A stretch of 64,000 nt of DNA from Peristeroidobacter agariperforans (GCF_004138335.1 NZ_RYFW01000001.1:1736001-1800000), one strand, 5' to 3'. Shown: positions 1-8,440, numbered from the stretch's first letter. Numbers and translations: made by a program. The notes: a model not told the origin generated them from the sequence alone.

Positions 1-1168
1 TTGATTCCCAAGCAGGGTCCTTCCAGACGGCGTACCCCGTCGCCGTCAGTCCGGCGCCGACCAACAACAAGCCGCCAAAACGAAACGACCGCTTCGAGCG
101 TGGCAACTGCATCTCCGCCAGCATCTCGTTGTACGATCGGAAGCGCTTCCGCGGCGATGTCGCCATCGCTCGCATCAGCGCCTTTGCATAGCGTTTCGGC
201 AGGTCGCGACGAATCGAATCGATCGGCTGCACCGCGCCGGTCGGCAAGGTGCCAGCCAATAGTTCATACAGCACCACACCGAGCGCATACTGATCGGTGC
301 GCCAGTCCACCTTCTTCGAACCGACGCGCTGTTCCGGCGACATGTAATAAGCCGTGCCGAGCGTCACGCCGGTCTGCGTCATCTGAGAATCGCTCGAGGC
401 CCGCGCGATGCCGAAGTCCATCAGCTTGACCGTGCCATCGTCGGCCAGCCAGATGTTCTCCGGCTTGATGTCCCGGTGCATGATGTAACGATGCGCGTAA
501 TCGAGTGCATCGATCAGCTGATGTGCGATGTCCGTGACCTCGGCAATGCGGAACGCGCGATTCTTCCTGCGATACTGTTCGATCTGATGGCGCAGCGTGT
601 GACCTTTCAGCCGCTCCATGGACAGGTAGTAGATGCCGCCGCTGGTGCCAACGTCATGCACGCGCACGATGTTGGGATGAGACAGGCTGCAGGAGACTTT
701 TGCCTCGGCGAGGAAACGATCCTTGGCCGCGCTGCTGAATTGCAAGTCGTGCCGCAACACTTTGATCGCCACGTCTTCACCTTTCAGACGATCGCGTGCG
801 GCGTACACACAGCCCATGCCCCCTTCCCCGAGCAATGCGCCGATCTCCAGACGACCCGCGATGACTGCGCCGGGCTCCATGCGAACGAATACATCTGGGG
901 AAGATGCAGAGGACTGCATCGTGCCCGAGCGGATCACAGTCGCCGGCGCTTCATCTGATTTCGCGCGGTGGCCTGTGCCGGTGAGCATTTCATAAGCCTT
1001 GCCCAACTCGGCGAGCTCGGCGCCGTGGGCGCTGCGCTCTTGTTCGGACTGCGCCGACATGAGCTTGTCCTGTAGCACAGCCAGCCGTTCGCCATATGCC
1101 TGTGCCACTCTGACTCGATCCTTGTTGTCATTCAGGCCCAGCAGGGCCAGCGCCGCTTTCTTGTTCAT
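1..1168 (-). CDS. Serine/threonine protein kinase, C-terminus cut by window edge
   Basis: The 389 visible residues form a Hanks-type protein kinase, which phosphorylates Ser/Thr on target proteins. A helical N-terminal region (about 1-90) precedes the kinase domain. The glycine loop GEGGMG is at 114-119, the ATP-binding Lys at 136, the catalytic loop HRDIKPEN at 231-238, DFG at 251-253 and SPEQ at 277-280. All catalytic residues are present, so it should be active. A hydrophobic stretch at about 364-382 follows a basic run and is probably a transmembrane helix, so a periplasmic sensor domain is expected beyond the left edge. The start chosen is the ATG at 1166-1168; no strong ribosome binding site is seen. 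The domain architecture resembles bacterial PknB-like kinases; the substrate is unknown. Confidence 0.9.
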   Translation of the reverse strand, partial: MNKKAALALLGLNDNKDRVRVAQAYGERLAVLQDKLMSAQSEQERSAHGAELAELGKAYEMLTGTGHRAKSDEAPATVIRSGTMQSSASSPDVFVRMEPGAVIAGRLEIGALLGEGGMGCVYAARDRLKGEDVAIKVLRHDLQFSSAAKDRFLAEAKVSCSLSHPNIVRVHDVGTSGGIYYLSMERLKGHTLRHQIEQYRRKNRAFRIAEVTDIAHQLIDALDYAHRYIMHRDIKPENIWLADDGTVKLMDFGIARASSDSQMTQTGVTLGTAYYMSPEQRVGSKKVDWRTDQYALGVVLYELLAGTLPTGAVQPIDSIRRDLPKRYAKALMRAMATSPRKRFRSYNEMLAEMQLPRSKRSFRFGGLLLVGAGLTATGYAVWKDPAWES

Positions 1169-1491
1169 ACCCGAGAGGTGTCCGCGTGATTCGTGCCCCG
1201 ACTCGGTCTCGCGGGACGATGGTACTGAACGCGAGGCTGGCATCGCGTGGACGAACGTTCGCGGCTGTGACACGAGAGGGGGAGGCTGACCAATCATCCA
1301 AGTTCGAGCGGCGGTCAACTTTGGTTTCATGCGCACGGTGAGGCGCATGCTTTTGAGAACTGCGTCTGCTAAACCTCGAGCTTTCGGCAATAAGCTTCCA
1401 ATCACTTCCTTCGGCGAACTCGGAGCATTCGCCTCGTCAGAACGTCCGGTCCTGCATCGCAGATACTTGTCAGGTCAGATGAGTAGTTCGA
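1169..1491. other. Intergenic region between divergent kinase and membrane protein genes
   Basis: No gene is supported in this 323-bp gap between divergently transcribed genes. It must hold both promoters, but I see no convincing -35/-10 pair. A perfect 7-bp inverted repeat (CATGCGC at 1328-1334 and GCGCATG at 1343-1349, followed by CTTTT) could be a weak terminator or a protein-binding site. Confidence 0.4.
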
Positions 1492-2424
1492 ATGTTCGCG
1501 TCGAAAACCGAAATCGTCCTGTACAGCGTGCTGGCGGTCGGAATATTCGTCGGGCTCCATTTCGATGTTTCTGTCTGGCTGCTGATTGGCTTTGCCACCT
1601 TGATCGGAGTGGTCGATAGCTCGCTCGGGCGGCGACGGAAGGGCGAGCAACGCAAAGGCACACGAGCGCTCGGCCCCAACGTGCAGGACTGGGCGTTGCT
1701 AGGTACGAGCCTGGCATTCTGTGCGGTCGCGCTATTGCTTGTGACGCACGATTGGCGCGCCGCTGTCGTCACAATCACATTCTTCGGTTCGTGCGCACTC
1801 GTCTTTTGGACGAACATCCTTCGCAAGCGACGCGAGAAGCAGTGGCAGGGAGCAACGGTAAAGGTCGCGGGCCGCGTCAATATCTATGCGAAAGGCGCTC
1901 ACATGCCGGCGATCGCGTTCGGGTGCATGTTCGTCGGATCGGTCTGCTGCTTCATCGGCATCGACTATCCGCTGCTCTTTCGGCTGCTGGGCGCGTTCAT
2001 CGCGTTGGTCGGTGTCGGTGTCGGCGTCGCGATTGCGCTTGCGCTCGGGTTCTACCGGCGCCAGTACCTGCGCTTCGATCCCGACGCAATTACGTTCGGC
2101 GAACGCACGTACCGCTATCAGGTCGGCTGGGACAACATCGCAGACGTGGTTTCGATCGAGTATGCGGACAACCCCTTCGTCGGCATACGACTGTGCAATG
2201 CCGAGATCGTCACGATCGACCCCGGGCAAGAGACGGAAGCCTTCCGCAAACACGTCGCGAGCAACCGCGCACTCATGAACGTGGATGTCTTCATCGCGCC
2301 CCGCAATTTCGGCATCGATGGAACGGTTCTCGCCGCCGCGCTGGCTCGCTATGCGACCAACCCGTCCGCGCGCGAGGAACTGCAACATCGCAGTATTGCT
2401 GCGATCAGTTCCCGGACTGACTGA
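1492..2424 (+). CDS. Membrane protein of unknown function with C-terminal PH-like region
   Basis: I do not recognise a named family for this 310-residue protein. Hydrophobic helices are visible at about 8-36, 66-83, 87-103, 136-158 and 161-183, so it is probably an inner-membrane protein with four to five helices. The C-terminal part after about residue 190 is soluble and has the alternating pattern of a small beta domain (RYQVGWDNIADVVSIEY), which recalls bacterial PH-like domains attached to membrane anchors; this is an inference from pattern only. The basic loop after the second helix (RRRKGEQRKG) is likely cytoplasmic. The reading frame is long and uninterrupted. It is transcribed away from the kinase and stops 29 bp before the tRNA gene. 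Confidence 0.7.
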   Translation: MFASKTEIVLYSVLAVGIFVGLHFDVSVWLLIGFATLIGVVDSSLGRRRKGEQRKGTRALGPNVQDWALLGTSLAFCAVALLLVTHDWRAAVVTITFFGSCALVFWTNILRKRREKQWQGATVKVAGRVNIYAKGAHMPAIAFGCMFVGSVCCFIGIDYPLLFRLLGAFIALVGVGVGVAIALALGFYRRQYLRFDPDAITFGERTYRYQVGWDNIADVVSIEYADNPFVGIRLCNAEIVTIDPGQETEAFRKHVASNRALMNVDVFIAPRNFGIDGTVLAAALARYATNPSAREELQHRSIAAISSRTD

Positions 2425-2453
2425 TCCGTCTGCCACCGAAGCGCGCAAAGAAA

Positions 2454-2845
2454 TGGTGGGCCCGGCAGGATTCGAACCTGCAACCAAGGGATTCACTGTG
2501 GTCCCGATGTTTCCAAAGGGAGTGGACTATCTCTTCACCCGCGCCTTTCGAACACTCGACCGAAGCCGGATATTCGAAGTGAGCGGTGGGGTGCGGGACG
2601 CTCCAGCCTGTTATCAAGGGCGCTCGGATTCGTCGCAGGACCGAAGTCCCGGCATCGAACCCGCCCTCAGGTAGTCTCTGCACCTTCCGGCGGTGTACCG
2701 CCGGCTTGGCTCAGGGTTGCCACGCCGTCCCCGCGAGGAGAGGCGGAAGGGTTCCCTGAATTCATCCCGTCCACTTCGTGGCTTTCGCACACGAAGGCAC
2801 CTTTTATCGATGAGTCCCCTGCACTAACCGTTGTGCTACAGGCCC
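2454..2845 (-). tRNA. ileX-like: tRNA-Ile(CAU), interrupted by a group I intron
   Basis: Two exons on the minus strand fold into a 76-nt tRNA. The 5' exon (2845-2810) gives acceptor strand GGGCCTG, D-arm GCAC/GTGC and anticodon half-stem GGGGA followed by CTCAT. The 3' exon (2493-2454) gives AA, half-stem TCCCT, variable loop, T-arm GCAGG-TTCGAAT-CCTGC, acceptor strand CGGGCCC, discriminator A and encoded CCA. The joined anticodon loop is CTCATAA, so the anticodon is CAU. The loop and stem context match the minor tRNA-Ile whose C34 is modified to lysidine to read AUA, rather than a methionine tRNA. The exons pair only if 2494-2809 is removed, so this gene needs splicing to function. Confidence 0.93.
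2494..2809 (-). ncRNA. Group I self-splicing intron in the anticodon loop of tRNA-Ile(CAU)
   Basis: The 316-nt insert begins right after U36 and ends in a G at 2494, as group I introns do. An internal guide GTG (2800-2798) pairs with exon CAT to give a terminal G-U pair at the 5' splice site. The P7 strands GACTA (2676-2672) and TAGTC (2529-2525) pair, within the typical contexts GCAGAGACTA and GATAGTCC. A GGCAACCCTGAGCC segment matches the J/P core style of the Azoarcus tRNA-Ile intron, which occupies the same site. There is no room for a homing endonuclease. This is a compact IC3-like intron; it is expected to self-splice with guanosine, but that is inferred. Confidence 0.9.
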
Positions 2846-2894
2846 ATATCGTCGAAGCGCGTAATTCTAGCAGTGAGTCGCGCCAGCGCCCAGA

Positions 2895-2915
2895 TATCCA
2901 CAGAAGCGGTGGATA
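2895..2915. repeat. Inverted repeat TATCCAC/GTGGATA upstream of the tRNA
   Basis: The arms TATCCAC (2895-2901) and GTGGATA (2909-2915) are perfect complements around a 7-nt spacer. Each arm lies in a 9-mer that differs by one base from the DnaA box TTATCCACA. It sits between the divergent tRNA-Ile gene and the methyltransferase gene. It could be a DnaA-binding pair or chance; nothing else supports an origin here. Confidence 0.45.
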
Positions 2916-3011
2916 ACTTCTTGATAACCGAGGCTTGACTTCACGCATCTGCGGCGGAAGATGGCTCGGGCGTTGGATTGATCGTTCGGTGATCATGTCG
3001 GCGGAGGTTGC

Positions 3012-3611
3012 TTGCGACCGTCTAACCAAGTGCCGCACCCTGCACTCGCGCTATTGGGGCTAATACTGCTGGCGCTCTGCCAGGTGGCCGCCGGCTCCGA
3101 GGTCGAGCCGACCAAACCCAAGCGCAAGCTCGACGTCTGGTACGTCGCCACGCCGCATGAAGTGGTCGACCGGATGCTCTACGAAGCCAAGATCAAGGCG
3201 ACCGATGTGGTCTACGACCTCGGTTGCGGTGACGGGCGCATGGTCATCGCCGCCGCCAAGCAGTTCGGCACACGTGGCGTCGGCGTGGATCTCGATCCGG
3301 CTCGAATCCGAGAAGCGCGGGCCAATGCCAAAGCGCAGGGCGTCGAGCAACTGGTCACATTCCGAGTCGGCGACATGTTCGAGACCGATCTGCGCGAGGC
3401 GACGGTGGTCATGTTGTATCTCTTGCCCGAATTGAATCGCCGTCTCAAACCGAAACTGTTTGCCGAGCTGCGGCCGGGCGCGCGCGTGGTCTCGCACGAT
3501 TTCGACATGGGCAAAGACTGGCCGCCGGATCGTTCGGTCAATCTCGGCGCCGACGGCATATATATGTGGGTGATGCCGCCGCTGGCTGAACGGCCTGCGC
3601 CCAAGCATTGA
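3012..3611 (+). CDS. Secreted or anchored class I SAM-dependent methyltransferase
   Basis: The 199-residue protein begins with a hydrophobic signal-like segment (about 9-28, ending near QVAAGS), which is unusual for a methyltransferase. The SAM-binding motif I is clear at about 67-76 (VYDLGCGDGR), followed by the acidic end of strand 2 (GVDLDP). A later GDMF and the hydrophobic strand VVMLYLLPE complete a Rossmann methyltransferase core. The frame opens with TTG at 3012; a GTG at 3030 is an alternative that would shorten the N-terminus. The substrate is unknown. It stands alone, downstream of a 160-bp gap after the divergent tRNA gene. Confidence 0.8.
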   Translation: MRPSNQVPHPALALLGLILLALCQVAAGSEVEPTKPKRKLDVWYVATPHEVVDRMLYEAKIKATDVVYDLGCGDGRMVIAAAKQFGTRGVGVDLDPARIREARANAKAQGVEQLVTFRVGDMFETDLREATVVMLYLLPELNRRLKPKLFAELRPGARVVSHDFDMGKDWPPDRSVNLGADGIYMWVMPPLAERPAPKH

Positions 3612-3752
3612 GCGCACCGCTCATCACGACTGAAGTGATTGAAAATGAACAATGTCCTCATGCGGTGCCCGGAACCGAGGACTACGATGGGGCATTCAAA
3701 GGAGTAATGTTCATTGCACGCCCGGCGGCGCCGCCGGACATCGGAATACGGC

Positions 3753-5165
3753 ATGCGCCTCGATCTACCCAGTTCAGGATCGCACCCCGCTCACGAAGCA
3801 TTCGTATTTTCTGACAACGATCAGCCGATATCTCACGACGGTCCGCCGCTTCGAGTGCTGTTGCTCACGTCGGGTCTGGGGTTGGGGCACGTGCGGGCCG
3901 CGCAAGCGGTCGCGGCGGCACTGCAGGACCAGGCCCAGGTCGCCACCGTCGATTTCTGGTCGCTGATGAACGCCGGCGCAGCGCGCGCCATCCATGCGAC
4001 GTATCTGGATCTGGTGCAAAACCACTCCGATTTGTATGAGCGTCTGTATCACCTGGAAGCCGGGACGTGGCGCCAGGTGTTGGAGAGTCGTTCCGGTCCG
4101 CCGCGCGCCGTGCTCGAAGTACTCGAATTGATAGCTTCGGTTGCTTCGAAGGAGGGGCAGAGCATTCCGCGAGGCGGCCGATATGCATCGGACAAGCTGT
4201 TGTACTCGTTGCTGTGCGCGTCGATGCCATATGACGGTGACAGTCTTGCGGGCAATGGCGTGCGCGCCCGGCTGGCGCTCTGGAAATTCACGTACCTGCG
4301 TCTGATCCGGCGCCTGGAGCCGGCGATTCGAAAATTCGCGCCGGATGTGATCATCAGCACCCAAATGATTCCTGCCGCCATGACGTCCTATTTGAAGCAA
4401 CGCGGCAAGGTGCAGGCCTCGATGATCGGAGTACTGACGGATTTTGGCGTGCACGATTTCTGGAAGCAGCGCGGTGTCGATCGCTACTGCGTTGCGCACC
4501 CGTCCATCCTGGAAGGGGATGGCTCGTCGACAACCTCGCGGGCAGTCGTGACCGGTGTGCCGTTGATGCCGGATTTCGCGTTTCCGCTGTCGCAGGCAGA
4601 GGCGCGGCGTGCGATTGGCTTGCCGGAGGATGCGCAGGTCGTGCTGGTGCTCGGTGGCGGCTTGGGGCTGAGTGTGGACTCGGCGGCGATGTCGCTCTTG
4701 CAGCGTCCGGCGTCGACGCACGTCATCGTCATGCCCGGCACCAATAACAAAGCGCGTGCGGTGCTGGATCGGCTCGCGGCCCAGCATCCGCAGCGTTTGA
4801 AAGTTTGCGATTGGACCGATCGCATGGACATTTATCTGCGCGCGTCCGATGTGGTCGTCGGCAAGCCGGGCGGAATCACCGTCGCCGAGGCGCTGGCCTG
4901 TGGCCGGCCGCTGCTCGCGACGCGTTCGCTCGGCGGGCAGGAAGGCTTCAACGTCGATTTCCTCACGCGACACGAAGTCGGCGGCCTGGTCGCCGATGGC
5001 GAACTGCTGGACCGAGTCGATGCACTGCTGCGCGATCGGGATGTATTGCAGAATATGCAGCGTCGCGCGTGGTTGCTCGGTCAGCGCGACGGGGCGACCA
5101 AAGTGGCGCAGCTGGCGCTTGACCTCGCCTCCGTCAACCGGGCAGTGGCTCAACAAACTCCATGA
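3753..5165 (+). CDS. Glycosyltransferase of the MurG/MGDG-synthase type
   Basis: This 470-residue GT-B glycosyltransferase probably transfers a sugar from a nucleotide donor to a lipid or polysaccharide acceptor at the inner membrane face. The N-terminal acceptor domain starts with LLLTSGLGLGHVRAAQAV, the glycine-rich loop of MGDG-synthase-like enzymes. The C-terminal donor domain has VLVLGGGLGL and the donor-binding segment GKPGGITVAEALACGRP. The start at the ATG at 3753 was preferred to an upstream TTG that gives an Arg-rich unlikely N-terminus. Its stop overlaps the next gene, so the three genes to 6294 look like one operon that ends in a polysaccharide deacetylase. The product is not identifiable. 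Confidence 0.85.
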   Translation: MRLDLPSSGSHPAHEAFVFSDNDQPISHDGPPLRVLLLTSGLGLGHVRAAQAVAAALQDQAQVATVDFWSLMNAGAARAIHATYLDLVQNHSDLYERLYHLEAGTWRQVLESRSGPPRAVLEVLELIASVASKEGQSIPRGGRYASDKLLYSLLCASMPYDGDSLAGNGVRARLALWKFTYLRLIRRLEPAIRKFAPDVIISTQMIPAAMTSYLKQRGKVQASMIGVLTDFGVHDFWKQRGVDRYCVAHPSILEGDGSSTTSRAVVTGVPLMPDFAFPLSQAEARRAIGLPEDAQVVLVLGGGLGLSVDSAAMSLLQRPASTHVIVMPGTNNKARAVLDRLAAQHPQRLKVCDWTDRMDIYLRASDVVVGKPGGITVAEALACGRPLLATRSLGGQEGFNVDFLTRHEVGGLVADGELLDRVDALLRDRDVLQNMQRRAWLLGQRDGATKVAQLALDLASVNRAVAQQTP

Positions 5166-5716
5166 AGGTAATGCATCGGCTCGCGCAGCGCGCGCTCGGC
5201 CTGATCGACGCGTGGTACTACCGGCGCTACAAATTGAAAACGCTGGGGCCGGTGCTGTTCGTCGGCCGCTCGCACTATCGCGGGCCGGAGTTGAAATTCG
5301 ACGATGGCACGCTACTGCGGGATAACGACGTCATCGGCCGGCTGCACTTCAACAATGCGAGCATCGCCGCCTTGGGCGAGGGATCGATGCACCGGGTCGG
5401 GTTTCGTTTTGCCAAGCTGATGCGCGAATCGCTGCGGAAGCTCGCGGAGGCAGCGCATAACGATCCCTCGTTGGCCGATGTGCGGGTGTTTCAGGGCACG
5501 ACTTGGATTCCCGCGCACGGCGAGGTCGTCGGTTTCGTGAGCACGCCGATGCCGAAGACGTGGAAGACGCGATTGCTCGCGGCGCATTTCAAGATGCTGA
5601 TGTGGGTGTTCGCGCCGGCGGCGCGCATTCGCAATCGCGAGCAGGCGGAGCCGCGCCTCTACTGGCTGACGCGAGAGGCACTGTCGCGCAATCTGGATAA
5701 ATTGAAGGTCGGCTAG
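5162..5716 (+). CDS. YkoP-like protein of unknown function
   Basis: The 184-residue protein overlaps the glycosyltransferase stop by four bases and ends two bases before the deacetylase gene. It has no signal peptide, but carries basic and aromatic N-terminal and C-terminal stretches (AHFKMLMWVFAPAARIR) that could be membrane-associated. From memory it resembles the YkoP-like domain that occurs beside or fused to polysaccharide deacetylases in Bacillus and others; I cannot check this by search. No catalytic motif is recognisable. The context suggests it helps the flanking enzymes build or modify an envelope glycan or glycolipid. Confidence 0.65.
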   Translation: MKVMHRLAQRALGLIDAWYYRRYKLKTLGPVLFVGRSHYRGPELKFDDGTLLRDNDVIGRLHFNNASIAALGEGSMHRVGFRFAKLMRESLRKLAEAAHNDPSLADVRVFQGTTWIPAHGEVVGFVSTPMPKTWKTRLLAAHFKMLMWVFAPAARIRNREQAEPRLYWLTREALSRNLDKLKVG

Positions 5717-5718
5717 CG

Positions 5719-6294
5719 ATGTGCGCCAACCGCGTCTATCTCACGTTCGATGACGGGCCGGATCCCGAGTGGACGCCGCGCGTGCTCGACGCGCTCGAGC
5801 AAGAGGGCGTGAAGGCAACGTTCTTCGCGATCGGCCAACAGGCGCAACGTTTGCCCGATCTGCTGCGACGAGCTCACGAGGCTGGGCACGCCGTTGGCAA
5901 TCACACGTTCAGCCATCGGCATCCGTGGTTCATGTCGCAACGGGCTGCGCGAGCACAGGTGCGCGATGGGGCAAACGCGATCAGCGATGTGCTCGGTGTT
6001 CAGCCCGGGTTCTATCGCCCGCCGCACGGTCGCGAACGCGCCTGCATGAGTGACGAGGCGCATCGCTGCGGCGAGCAGGTCGTGCTGTGGAATGTCAGCG
6101 CCATCGACTGGGGCCCGCTCGGAGCGGCCGATGGCATCGAGAAGCGACTCGACGCGGTCAAGGCCGGTGACATCGTGCTCATGCACGACGGCCAGAACAA
6201 GCACAATCGGCCGGACCAGCTGTTGAAGATTCTTCCGCTATTCCTGCGCAAGTTGTCCGATCGTGGCCTGCGTCCGGCCTTGTTGCCGGCATAA
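5719..6294 (+). CDS. Polysaccharide deacetylase (NodB domain)
   Basis: This 191-residue protein is a single NodB-homology domain of carbohydrate esterase family 4, which removes N- or O-acetyl groups from glycans in a metal-dependent way. Motif 1 is TFDDGPDP (residues 9-16), with the catalytic base and metal Asp. Motif 2 is HTFSHRH, supplying the two metal histidines, and motif 3 is RPPHG. The late motif LMHDG is also present, so all active-site elements are intact. There is no signal peptide, unlike many family members, so it probably acts in the cytoplasm on a precursor. It is the third gene of the glycosyltransferase operon. Confidence 0.9.
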   Translation: MCANRVYLTFDDGPDPEWTPRVLDALEQEGVKATFFAIGQQAQRLPDLLRRAHEAGHAVGNHTFSHRHPWFMSQRAARAQVRDGANAISDVLGVQPGFYRPPHGRERACMSDEAHRCGEQVVLWNVSAIDWGPLGAADGIEKRLDAVKAGDIVLMHDGQNKHNRPDQLLKILPLFLRKLSDRGLRPALLPA

Positions 6295-6337
6295 CGGCCA
6301 GTACCATGCCTCATCGGCAAGGGATGAGGTGCTCAAA

Positions 6338-6787
6338 GTGTTCAAGAAATGCATGGCTGTTCTGCTCGCGTGTTTCGCTTGGGCAGCAGCTGCGATCGCG
6401 GCGGAGATTCCGGCGGACTTGCGCAAGGCCGTCGACGATTACGATCACGCGCAGGTGAAGGCGGATGGCGCCGAGCTGCGCCGCCTGGTCGCTGACGATT
6501 ACGTGCTGGTCAACAGCAGCGGCAAAGTGCAGAACAAGTCAGAGCTGATCGCCGACTATCTCTCGCCCGGCTATAAGATCGAGCCCTTCAAAGTGCTGGA
6601 GCCGGTGGAGAAGGCCTGGGGCGACGGCGCGGTCATGGGCGGGCTCGTCCATCTCAAAGGCACATCGGAAGGCAAGCCGTTCGCGCTGACGCTGCGGTTC
6701 GCGGACATCTGGGCCAAACGTAACGGCAAATGGCAGGTGGTTTACACCCACGTGTCGGTGCCGCCTCAGCCATCGAGCTCCGGGTAA
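6338..6787 (+). CDS. Exported SnoaL/NTF2-like protein (DUF4440 type)
   Basis: The protein is about 149 residues long with a signal peptide (AVLLACFAWAAAAIAAE), so it is periplasmic. The mature part has the sequence pattern of the NTF2-like fold used by DUF4440/SnoaL proteins: an acidic helix start (DYDHAQVKADGAELRRLVADDYVLVNSSGKV) and the closing strands FADIWAKRNGKWQVVYTHVS. The function of such stand-alone proteins is generally unknown. The GTG at 6338 was chosen because GAGG lies eight bases upstream; GTG 6329 and ATG 6353 are alternatives. The 3' end overlaps the convergent glutathione transferase gene by 22 bp. Confidence 0.7.
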   Translation: MFKKCMAVLLACFAWAAAAIAAEIPADLRKAVDDYDHAQVKADGAELRRLVADDYVLVNSSGKVQNKSELIADYLSPGYKIEPFKVLEPVEKAWGDGAVMGGLVHLKGTSEGKPFALTLRFADIWAKRNGKWQVVYTHVSVPPQPSSSG

Positions 6788-7485
6788 TGCCGAAACAAGT
6801 CGTCGTCGTTGAATGCGAGGCGTCGGCCTGATTCGGCGTAGCGCTTGATGCGCGGGCGGTCGAATACGGCGTCGTGGAGTTTCAGCAATCGCGGATGTTT
6901 GCGCAACGCCTTCGCCGACGCCTTGGGAAGCGCGTAACGAATTCCTGCAACGACCTGTGCGAGTGACAGGTCCGCATAGGTGACCCGGCCACCGACGAGC
7001 CACGGGCCGGCGGTTCGATTGCGCGTCAGCACTTTCTCGAAATAGTTGAAGAACTTCGGAATGCGATGCTCGCGGAAATCTTCGGCGCGGCGCTTTGCGG
7101 CTGCCTTCTGGTCCTTGTAATAGAGGCCGGCCGCGATCGGGTGATGCGTGTCGTGCGCTTCGACGACCAGGTCGGCGACGGTCAGTTGCAATTGGTGCAC
7201 CCAAAGTTTGCCTGCTTCATCGCGAGGCGCGAGCTTCAACGGTCCGCCGAGATACAGCAGGATGTTCGAGGTCTGGCCGATGAGCTGCTTGCCCACTTTG
7301 AGGAAGGGTGGCGCAAACGGCGGGTGCGGCACGCGCGGGCCTTCGAGAAATTTGTTCATGGCGGCCACGCCGCCACCGGGCTTCAGTGCGATGTCGATGT
7401 ACTCCGCGCCGCCTTCTTCCAGCGCCAGCCGGACGAATTCGCCGCGCCCCTGGATGCCCGGCCAGTAATAAAGCTCGTACACCAT
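6766..7485 (-). CDS. Glutathione S-transferase family protein
   Basis: The 239-residue protein begins YELYYWPGIQGRGEFVRLALEEGG, the glutathione-binding thioredoxin-fold start of a GST with a catalytic Tyr near residue 7. The segment KQLIGQTSNILLYLG corresponds to the SNAIL/TRAIL motif of the N-terminal domain. The C-terminal helical domain contains the N-capping motif VTYADLSLAQV. It probably conjugates glutathione to an electrophile or reduces a substrate in the cytoplasm. It is read toward the preceding NTF2-like gene and lies 19 bp downstream of nothing else on its strand except the lysR gene end. Confidence 0.88.
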   Translation of the reverse strand: MVYELYYWPGIQGRGEFVRLALEEGGAEYIDIALKPGGGVAAMNKFLEGPRVPHPPFAPPFLKVGKQLIGQTSNILLYLGGPLKLAPRDEAGKLWVHQLQLTVADLVVEAHDTHHPIAAGLYYKDQKAAAKRRAEDFREHRIPKFFNYFEKVLTRNRTAGPWLVGGRVTYADLSLAQVVAGIRYALPKASAKALRKHPRLLKLHDAVFDRPRIKRYAESGRRLAFNDDDLFRHYPELDG

Positions 7486-7504
7486 GACGATTCCTCGAGT
7501 AACG

Positions 7505-8440
7505 TCACTTCTTTGAAGACTTCTCGGCCAGGTATCGTTCCCACGGCGGCGTCTTGCCGAACTGCTGACTCAGGAACTCAACGAACGCTCGCACTCGCGG
7601 CAGCACCATCCGCCGCTGGGACATGACTGCATAGATGCCGCTGTCTGGCAGCTGATAATCAGGCAGCACGACCTTGAGCCGTCCGGCACGCAGGTCTTCG
7701 CACACGTGCCAGGTCGAATGCAGCGCGATGCCCAGGCCGCCGATGGCGGCGTCACGAATGACCTCGCCGAGATTGCTTCGCACACGGCCCTGCAGGCGTA
7801 CGTCCGTCTCTTTCCCCTCCGGGTCGCGCAGTTTCCAGACGTTGGGCGATTCGCGATGCGACGACATGAGCAAACATTCGTGCTTGGCGAGGTCTTCCGG
7901 CTTCTTCGGCGTGCCATGACGCCGCAGGTAATCCGGCGATGCGCAGAGGACGCGCCGATTTGCAGCCAAACGAGTTGCCACCAGCTCGGAGTCCTTCAGG
8001 GCGCCGATGCGGAGGGCGAGATCGAGGCCTTCACTGACGAGATCGCGCATCTGGTCCGACAGGTCGATGTCCAGACGCAGCCGAGGATGGCGCGCCATGA
8101 ATTGCGGCAGCAACGGCGAGATGTACTGGCGACCGAACGATGCCGGGATCGTGACGCGTAGGGTGCCCGCGATGCTCTTCGCGTTGTTCGCAAGACTGCT
8201 GGTCAGCACGTCCAGTTCTTCGACCAGGTGACGGCCTTGATCCGCCAGCGCGACACCTTCCGGCGTCGGCTGCAGCTGGCGCGTGGTTCGGTGTAAGAGC
8301 CGAACGCCCAAGCCGCGCTCCAGCCGCTTAAGGCGTTGGCTAGCTACTGCGACCGAGAGATCCAGGCTGCGAGCGGCGGCGCTGATCGAGCCGAGATCGA
8401 GCACGCGCAGGAACAGGTTCAAGTCGCCCAAGTGGTCCAT
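7505..8440 (-). CDS. LysR-family transcriptional regulator
   Basis: The 311-residue protein has the LysR layout: an N-terminal winged helix-turn-helix (MDHLGDLNLFLRVLDLGSIS, then AAARSLDLSVAVASQRLKRLE at about 20-40) and a periplasmic-binding-like effector domain starting near residue 90. The start at ATG 8440 puts the helix-turn-helix at its usual distance from the N-terminus; the upstream in-frame ATG would add an unlikely 17 residues. It is divergent from the aldo/keto reductase gene, 114 bp apart, which by LysR habit is its likely target. The sequence is close in style to regulators of quinone or xenobiotic response; the effector is unknown. Confidence 0.88.
   Translation of the reverse strand: MDHLGDLNLFLRVLDLGSISAAARSLDLSVAVASQRLKRLERGLGVRLLHRTTRQLQPTPEGVALADQGRHLVEELDVLTSSLANNAKSIAGTLRVTIPASFGRQYISPLLPQFMARHPRLRLDIDLSDQMRDLVSEGLDLALRIGALKDSELVATRLAANRRVLCASPDYLRRHGTPKKPEDLAKHECLLMSSHRESPNVWKLRDPEGKETDVRLQGRVRSNLGEVIRDAAIGGLGIALHSTWHVCEDLRAGRLKVVLPDYQLPDSGIYAVMSQRRMVLPRVRAFVEFLSQQFGKTPPWERYLAEKSSKK

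Noticed and set aside
3774-5156. 460-codon open frame on the minus strand opposite the glycosyltransferase
   Set aside because: It is the antisense shadow of a recognised gene; its composition is rich in Arg and His and has no family motif.
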